Positions 61,029 through 64,000 of a stretch of DNA of 64,000 nucleotides are shown in pieces. The translations under genes were made by a program, and so were the position numbers. Below the pieces are notes generated by a model. That model saw only the letters and a program-made list of their open reading frames with translations, had not been told where the DNA came from and searched no databases. Source of the DNA: Chryseobacterium gleum (lineage in GTDB: Bacteria > Bacteroidota > Bacteroidia > Flavobacteriales_D > Crocinitomicaceae); assembly GCA_945888625.1 (NCBI GenBank), contig CAMDAH010000012.1, forward strand, positions 1 to 64,000, read 5' to 3'. Within the stretch, counting starts at the first letter, position 1; every line of letters starts with the position of its first letter.

Positions 61029-61466
61029 ATGCCCAAAAAACTAAAAAAGTATATTTTAGAAAAGGACTCATTCGACTCCTTTGACATTTTAGGAATTGTT
61101 ACGGCACAAAATGATTTTAGACTGGCTTTGCAATTGAACGAAAAGTACCGCATTTTTTTTGAAAAGAATTTGGAACCCCTCGAAATTCCAGAAAAAAAAT
61201 CAGGACAAATAGTACCCTTTAATTATTTTTCATTTTCGGACCCTACAGACTTTGTATCCTACTTTTTAATTCGGAATAAACAAGATGGGCACCTCTTGCT
61301 TGCCGAAAAACCCTCTATTGATTTCTTTTTGGTGTTACAAAACAATTACAAATTAGAGACACAAGAAATACTAACTGATTTGCGATCAATGGAACGCATA
61401 ATCGCTGCCTTCCCATTTTCAAGTGATGAATTTGCATTGGCAGAATACCTAATCTTTGAAAACTAA
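61029..61466 (+). CDS. IPExxxVDY-family protein
   Basis: A 145-residue cytoplasmic protein. The family is named after a central motif that here reads IPEKKSGQIVPFNYF, a diverged form. The N-terminus (KLKKYILEKDSFDSFDILGIVTAQNDFRLALQLNEKYRIFF) and the C-terminus (EILTDLRSMERIIAAFPFS) fit the Bacteroidota family that is regularly found directly upstream of pyruvate kinase. Function unknown. pyk starts 3 nt downstream, so a regulatory or accessory role for glycolysis is plausible by position. Confidence 0.85.
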   Translation: MPKKLKKYILEKDSFDSFDILGIVTAQNDFRLALQLNEKYRIFFEKNLEPLEIPEKKSGQIVPFNYFSFSDPTDFVSYFLIRNKQDGHLLLAEKPSIDFFLVLQNNYKLETQEILTDLRSMERIIAAFPFSSDEFALAEYLIFEN

Positions 61467-61469
61467 GTT

Positions 61470-62888
61470 ATGAAAAAGACAAAAATAGTTGCCACACTTG
61501 GCCCTGCTTCTTCCAACAAAGCAGTATTAAAAGAAATGATGCTTGAAGGTTTAAATGTGTGTCGTTTAAATTTCTCTCATGGCGCCTATGATGATCATGC
61601 AAATTCAATTAAAATAATCCGAGAATTAAATGAAGAACTTGGTCTTCATGTGGCTATTTTGGCAGATTTACAAGGGCCCAAAATTAGGACCAATGAAATG
61701 GAGAACAATGGCGTTTTACTTGAGCCCGGGAAGGAAATCAACATTATTACAGAAAAAATAGTCGGAAATGCAAAGCAATTTTCCATCAATTATACCAAAT
61801 TACCGCAAGATGTCTCTGCAGGAGAAAAAATTTTACTTGACGACGGAAAGATAATGTTAGAGGTGATTAGTAGTAATGGTAAATCGGAAATTAAGTGCAA
61901 GATTATACAAGGTGGAATACTTTCTTCAAAAAAAGGAGTCAATTTTCCAAATACAAGTATTTCATTGCCTTCTCTAACTGAAAAAGACCAAATGGACTTA
62001 GAATTTGCGCTCGATAACGAAGTCGATTGGATAGGATTATCATTTGTCCGATCAGCAAGAGACATAATCGAACTAAAGCATCGCATCACATTGAGAGGCG
62101 CAAAAGCAAAAGTAATTGCGAAAATAGAAAAGCCGGAAGCGCTTGATAATATTGACGACATCATAACGGAGAGCGATGGTTTGATGGTGGCACGGGGTGA
62201 TTTAGGGGTAGAAATTCCCTACCAAAATGTTCCGCTAATTCAAAAAATGCTAATTAATAAATGTGTGCGTAAAGCGAAACCCATTATTGTCGCAACCCAA
62301 ATGATGGAGTCCATGATAAATAATATGTCTCCATCTCGAGCAGAGGTAAATGATGTTGCGAATGCAGTACTTGACGGAACAGACGCCGTGATGCTTTCGG
62401 GAGAAACTTCGGTGGGTAAATACCCGGTTGAAGTAATCCGCACAATGGCAAATATTATTAAGGAAATGGAAACGAATGGTGCCGTCTATAATAAGGAGGA
62501 ATTACCAAATCCTAAAAGCGAAAGGTTTATTTCTGATTCTATTTGCTTTAACGCCTGTCGTCTAAGCCAACGCGTTGAAGCAAAGGCGATTATTACTATG
62601 TCATTTTCAGGGTACACAGCCTACAAAATTGCATCACAACGTCCTAACACCGAAATTTTCATCTTTACAAGCAACAGAAGTATTCTCACCCAATTGAATC
62701 TTCTTTGGGGTGTTCGAGCCTTTTATTACAATAAACACATTTCAACCGACCATACCATTGCGGATATAAAGTACATTATGAAAAATGATGGTTATTTAAC
62801 CCAAGGAGATCTGGTGATCAATATTGCTTCTATTCCAATCGAAGACATGGGCGGTACTAACATGTTAAAATTAAGCTACGTCGATTAG
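61470..62888 (+). CDS. pyk: Pyruvate kinase
   Basis: Transfers phosphate from phosphoenolpyruvate to ADP, the last step of glycolysis. The 472 residues have KIVATLGPASSNKAVL, NVCRLNFSHGAYDDH, ILADLQGPKIRT, VIAKIEKPEAL with the catalytic Lys, GLMVARGDLGVEIPYQ and MLSGETSVGKYPVEVIRTM. The C-terminal regulatory domain is of normal size without the extra PEP-utiliser domain. It is co-transcribed with the IPExxxVDY gene and followed by a terminator-like hairpin. Confidence 0.97.
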   Translation: MKKTKIVATLGPASSNKAVLKEMMLEGLNVCRLNFSHGAYDDHANSIKIIRELNEELGLHVAILADLQGPKIRTNEMENNGVLLEPGKEINIITEKIVGNAKQFSINYTKLPQDVSAGEKILLDDGKIMLEVISSNGKSEIKCKIIQGGILSSKKGVNFPNTSISLPSLTEKDQMDLEFALDNEVDWIGLSFVRSARDIIELKHRITLRGAKAKVIAKIEKPEALDNIDDIITESDGLMVARGDLGVEIPYQNVPLIQKMLINKCVRKAKPIIVATQMMESMINNMSPSRAEVNDVANAVLDGTDAVMLSGETSVGKYPVEVIRTMANIIKEMETNGAVYNKEELPNPKSERFISDSICFNACRLSQRVEAKAIITMSFSGYTAYKIASQRPNTEIFIFTSNRSILTQLNLLWGVRAFYYNKHISTDHTIADIKYIMKNDGYLTQGDLVINIASIPIEDMGGTNMLKLSYVD

Positions 62889-62917
62889 TGATTAAGTGTT
62901 AGTGTTTACATGCCGTT

Positions 62918-62949
62918 AGTGCTTTTTGATTTCCATCAAAACACTTTTA
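62918..62949 (+). terminator. Probable intrinsic terminator after pyk
   Basis: AGTG-CT-TTTTGAT (62918-62930) pairs with ATCAAAACACT (62935-62945) around a TTCC loop, with a 2-nt bulge, and is followed by TTTT. It lies 29 nt after the pyk stop. Confidence 0.5.
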
Positions 62950-62968
62950 TACGCTTATTGTTATAGTG

Positions 62969-62998
62969 TTGTTCGTTCAAATTTTGAACGTATCTTTG
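62969..62998 (+). promoter_or_regulatory. gcvP promoter with a perfect palindrome in the spacer
   Basis: A TTG (62969-62971) and TATCTTTG (62991-62998) form a -33/-7 pair with 19-nt spacing, the best complete promoter in the window. The spacer holds CGTTCAAATTTTGAACG (62974-62990), an inverted repeat with 8-bp perfect arms and a single-base centre, which touches the -7 box. A dimeric repressor bound there would block RNA polymerase. The leader to the ATG at 63018 is about 15 nt. Confidence 0.72.
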
Positions 62999-63017
62999 AC
63001 ACATTAAATTATTTATC

Positions 63018-64000
63018 ATGCATTCCCATTTTTCTAAAAGACACATCGGACCAAACGAGCAAGAAAAAACCGCTATGTTAGCTTCCATCGGAGTTGAAAA
63101 CATTGCTTCGCTTATCGATAAAACGATCCCTGCAAATATTCGATTTTATTCAGCTTTGAATGTCTCTGAGGCGATGAGTGAAGCCGAATACTTAACTCAT
63201 ATTACTGAACTTGGCAGTAAAAATAAAGTGTTAAAATCTTTCATTGGCTTAGGTTATTATGAAACAATTGTGCCCTCTGTTATTCTGCGAAATATATTAG
63301 AAAACCCAGGATGGTATACTGCTTATACGCCCTATCAAGCAGAAATTGCACAAGGCCGTCTCGAAGCGTTGTTAAACTTTCAAACCATGGTATTGGATTT
63401 AACAGGAATGGAAATTGCCAACGCCTCTTTGCTAGACGAAGGGACATCAGCTGCTGAGGCCATGATTATGTTTTATAATTCACGATCAAAAAGCGATATT
63501 AACTCGGGTAAAAATTCTTTTTTCATTTCGGCAGATTGCTTTGCACAAACAATCGAAGTTGTTCAGGGCAGAGCGCTTAATCTGGGTATCGATCTTATTA
63601 TTGGAAACAAAGATTTTCAACAAGTGAGCGACAAGTGTTTTGGAGCTCTTATCCAATATCCTACTGCTTTGGGCGAGATTAATGATATTGGTCCTTTCAT
63701 TTCCGGCTGTAAGGCAAATGGCGTTCAGGTTGCTGTTGCATCTGATTTGTTGGCGCTTGCCTTGTTGAAGCCACCCGGAGAAATGGGCGCAGATGTAGTT
63801 TTCGGATCCTCTCAACGCTTTGGTGTACCTATGGGATTTGGTGGCCCACATGCTGCCTTCTTCAGTTCAAAAGAAGTGTACAAACGAACAATGCCAGGAA
63901 GAATTATTGGTGTATCAAAAGATGCCGATGATAATTTAGCGCTGCGTATGGCACTACAAACAAGAGAACAACATATAAAACGAGACAAAGCGACGTCAAA
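63018..64000 (+). CDS. gcvP: Glycine dehydrogenase (P protein), 5' part
   Basis: The P protein decarboxylates glycine and passes the aminomethyl group to the H protein of the glycine cleavage system. The frame is open from the ATG at 63018 to the window end (327 codons). N-terminal P-protein motifs are clear: FSKRHIGPNEQEKTAML, SFIGLGYYETIVPSVILRNILENPGWYTAYTPYQAEIAQGRLEALLNFQTM-type sequence, ASLLDEGTSAAEAM, FGSSQRFGVPMGFGGPHAAFF and MPGRIIGVSKDA. The PLP lysine is in the missing C-terminal half. Glycine made by the Kbl reaction (35-36 kb) would be a natural substrate. Confidence 0.96.
   Translation, partial: MHSHFSKRHIGPNEQEKTAMLASIGVENIASLIDKTIPANIRFYSALNVSEAMSEAEYLTHITELGSKNKVLKSFIGLGYYETIVPSVILRNILENPGWYTAYTPYQAEIAQGRLEALLNFQTMVLDLTGMEIANASLLDEGTSAAEAMIMFYNSRSKSDINSGKNSFFISADCFAQTIEVVQGRALNLGIDLIIGNKDFQQVSDKCFGALIQYPTALGEINDIGPFISGCKANGVQVAVASDLLALALLKPPGEMGADVVFGSSQRFGVPMGFGGPHAAFFSSKEVYKRTMPGRIIGVSKDADDNLALRMALQTREQHIKRDKATS

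Noticed and set aside
63486-63851. Minus-strand open frame inside gcvP
   Set aside because: It lies fully within a recognisable glycine dehydrogenase and shows no family features.
1-64000. CRISPR arrays, IS elements, prophage, tRNA or rRNA genes
   Set aside because: No regularly spaced repeats, transposase, integrase or phage genes, or RNA-gene-like intergenic sequences were found on reading both strands.

Overview
The window is a dense chromosomal segment of a Bacteroidota bacterium, almost certainly order Flavobacteriales. The evidence is a complete type IX secretion / gliding motor set (gldK-gldL-gldM-gldN with a PorP/SprF-like gene, plus gldH elsewhere), lineage-typical families (IPExxxVDY, HYC_CC_PP, DUF6495-like, long amidophosphoribosyltransferase, fused E1 dehydrogenase), no obvious Shine-Dalgarno sequences, and many Bacteroidota-type -7 promoter boxes (TAnnTTTG) at gene starts. 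The unusually long GldK and GldN suggest a lineage outside classical Flavobacterium (for example Crocinitomicaceae or Cryomorphaceae), but that placement is inference. I see no rRNA, tRNA, CRISPR array, IS element or phage gene. No gap between genes exceeds 300 bases.

Layout. 0-9 kb: housekeeping (deoC fragment, radA, rsmI) and a holB-ricT-gldH-DUF6495-DUF2911-EamA run. 9-12 kb: a three-gene cell-envelope metal module (Cys-rich secreted protein, TonB-dependent receptor, periplasmic HMA protein). 12-16 kb: a long PurF-type amidotransferase, then KDO transferase with a small outer-membrane protein. 16.2-24.9 kb: a tightly packed operon, mostly with 4-base or 1-base overlaps, making activated sugars: a Wbp-type set for UDP-2,3-diacetamido-glucuronate, UDP-glucose dehydrogenase, UDP-xylose synthase, dTDP-glucose dehydratase and a CpsB-type phosphatase. 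It contains no glycosyltransferase or flippase. 24.9-32.4 kb: rhomboid protease, SDR, menA, etfBA, bifunctional nuclease, nucleoside permease. 32.4-37 kb, minus strand: SulP transporter with carbonic anhydrase, then kbl. 37-45.4 kb, minus strand: T9SS core operon closed by a strong terminator, with a degenerate arginase-fold gene upstream. 45.5-52.8 kb, minus strand: MazG-like protein, fused E1, Tat-exported LD-carboxypeptidase, DUF2141, fatty acid hydroxylase, FkbM methyltransferase and pruA. 52.9-64 kb: recF-DUF721, esterases, DUF5916, a tandem OmpA-domain protein, a membrane-anchored T9SS-CTD-like protein, pyruvate kinase and the start of gcvP.

How the parts connect. GldK/L/M/N, GldH and PorP/SprF belong to T9SS and gliding. 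The Wbp-type sugars are the kind that Porphyromonas uses to attach T9SS cargo to A-LPS, so the sugar operon may serve the secretion system. The most notable structural signals are six genes whose -7 box ends exactly 4 nt before the start codon (predicted leaderless mRNAs), perfect palindromes placed on the promoters of gcvP and etfBA, a pseudo-arginase beside the T9SS operon, and the metal module at 9-12 kb. All family names come from reading the protein sequences; no database search was run.
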